In this document: positions 63,282-64,000 of the stretch, piece after piece
Position numbering within the stretch: the stretch's first letter is position 1
Layout: every line of letters starts with the position of its first letter
The notes under the pieces: model-generated
Seen by the model: the letters and a program-made list of their open reading frames with translations, nothing else
Database searches by the model: none
Told to the model about the DNA's origin: nothing
Translations under genes and position numbers: made by a program
Assembly: GCA_017616555.1 (NCBI GenBank)
Contig: JAFZXZ010000016.1
Location: forward strand, 150,642-214,641
Reading direction: 5' to 3'
Origin: a bacterium
Lineage (GTDB): Bacteria; Auribacterota; UBA3054
Length of the DNA stretch: 64,000 nt

Positions 63282-64000
63282 ATGAAAAAGTTCTTAGCTA
63301 TTCTCGTCATACTTAGCGTTGGCCTCGCTATCGCCGATGACATCCAGACCTTCAAAGGCAAATTCTCCAAAAACCGCCAGGAAGAAGTCGCCTGCGTCGT
63401 CACCGTCATTCCCGGAAGCGACGGCAGCACCTTCCAGGTCGTGACCGCGGAAGCCGAGCCCCAGACCTATTCCTTCAAAGGCACTGTCTCTTTCGGCAGC
63501 TTCATCGCCCAAGACAAGGACGGCAAGACCGCGCTCGTCGGAAAAATAGGCAAGGACAATTTCCGCGCCTCCATCGTTGACAAAGACGAAAACACCTTGG
63601 CTTGGATTAGGACTGGCGAAGGCGGACACAAGAGACCGGAAGCTCCGGCAGCGCCCGCAGCGCCAGCCGCCCCGACTGCCCCGACGACCGAAGTCCAGCC
63701 CGCCCAGACGCAGCAAACTCAGCCTGCGACAACCGCCGAGCCAGTCGCTTCCGTCGAGCAGCAGGTCTATAAAGGCCAGTACGTTGACGACGACGGCGAA
63801 GTGAAAAGCCTGACTCTGACCGTTGACTTCACCAACAAAGCCACCGGCGCCGCCCGCTTCACCTTAACGAAGACCGAAGCCGACGGCGACACCGACGTTG
63901 ACATCTATGACGGCACCATGAAAGACGGTTCCTTCTCCGGCAAGGAAGTCCACGGCGGCATCGATCTTACCCCCGATTCTATCAAGGGCACGGTCTTGAA
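63282..64000 (+). CDS. secreted protein with Pro/Ala linker (3' end outside window)
   Basis: The start ATG at 63282 follows AAGGAG. The frame is open to the window end: 239 codons are visible. A signal peptide (MKKFLAILVILSVGLAIAD) is followed by two similar beta-domains: first DIQTFKGKFSKNRQEEVACV ... GTVSFGSF, then VYKGQYVDDDGEVKSLTLTV ... YDGTMKDGSFSGKEVHGG. Between them is an Ala/Pro/Thr/Gln linker (PEAPAAPAAPAAPTAPT). Internal duplication is likely. The function is unknown; no named family is recognised. Confidence 0.85.
   Translation, partial: MKKFLAILVILSVGLAIADDIQTFKGKFSKNRQEEVACVVTVIPGSDGSTFQVVTAEAEPQTYSFKGTVSFGSFIAQDKDGKTALVGKIGKDNFRASIVDKDENTLAWIRTGEGGHKRPEAPAAPAAPAAPTAPTTEVQPAQTQQTQPATTAEPVASVEQQVYKGQYVDDDGEVKSLTLTVDFTNKATGAARFTLTKTEADGDTDVDIYDGTMKDGSFSGKEVHGGIDLTPDSIKGTVL

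Overview
The window looks like a chromosomal segment of a Gram-negative PVC-superphylum bacterium, most plausibly a host-associated Lentisphaerota or Kiritimatiellota relative. That placement is inference. It rests on at least five proteins with PEP-CTERM-like tails, giant secreted proteins built from 'ANDNFADA'-type pre-peptidase modules and parallel beta-helices, an alpha-galactosidase and a heparinase-like protein, plus outer-membrane traits (lipoproteins, RseP, GmhA, dTDP-rhamnose synthesis). No exosortase, replication origin, prophage or CRISPR array is visible.

Layout. 1-1.7 kb: the end of a PEP-CTERM lamin-tail protein, then panD. 1.8-10.4 kb, minus strand: TMEM43-like membrane protein, subtilisin-like protease, RmlD, RGG-tailed lipoprotein, AspRS/AsnRS-like catalytic-core protein, 874-aa PEP-CTERM protein. 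10.5-13.0 kb, plus: DMT transporter, then an AT-rich DUF4143 ATPase behind three 34-bp tandem repeats. 13.1-16.7 kb, minus: GH36 alpha-galactosidase and a beta-helix protein. 16.8-23.5 kb, plus: an 82-aa PEP-CTERM protein, three secreted proteins (one lipase-like, one with TSP3-like repeats) and a circularly permuted ATP-grasp protein. 23.5-26.2 kb: hairpin elements, an XRE regulator and a second TSP3-repeat protein. 26.3-39.8 kb, plus: a tight 11-gene run (TPR, phosphohexomutase, dxr, rseP, xseB, dxs, NtrB/NtrC pair, double glycosyltransferase, DUF1573, DsbD/CcdA-like). 40.1-51.0 kb, minus: two giant paralogous PEP-CTERM proteins (1562 and 1945 aa). 51.4-52.6 kb: a glycine-rich secreted protein and a 66-aa membrane protein. 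52.7-62.2 kb, minus: an eight-gene run led by purA that ends in exopolysaccharide-type genes. 62.3-64 kb: a lipoprotein, a 37-aa lipoprotein followed at once by tRNA-Gly(CCC), and a truncated secreted protein.

Most unusual signal. Two families of structured intergenic elements occur at four places. Type A (23.5, 39.9, 45.0 and 51.3 kb) has a conserved core of about 54 nt enclosed by 19-22 bp arms. The arms differ almost completely between copies, yet each pair is self-complementary. Type B (23.7, 40.0 and 44.9 kb) has a conserved 49-nt core. A and B sit together as an ordered unit. Two units in opposite orientation flank the 1562-aa gene, and one B arm carries the stop codon of the XRE regulator. 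I do not recognise this family.

Promoters in the window share an extended -10 of the form TGN-TANAAT; several also have a -35 box at exactly 17 nt. Intrinsic terminators are strong AAAA-stem-TTTT hairpins that can work in both directions.
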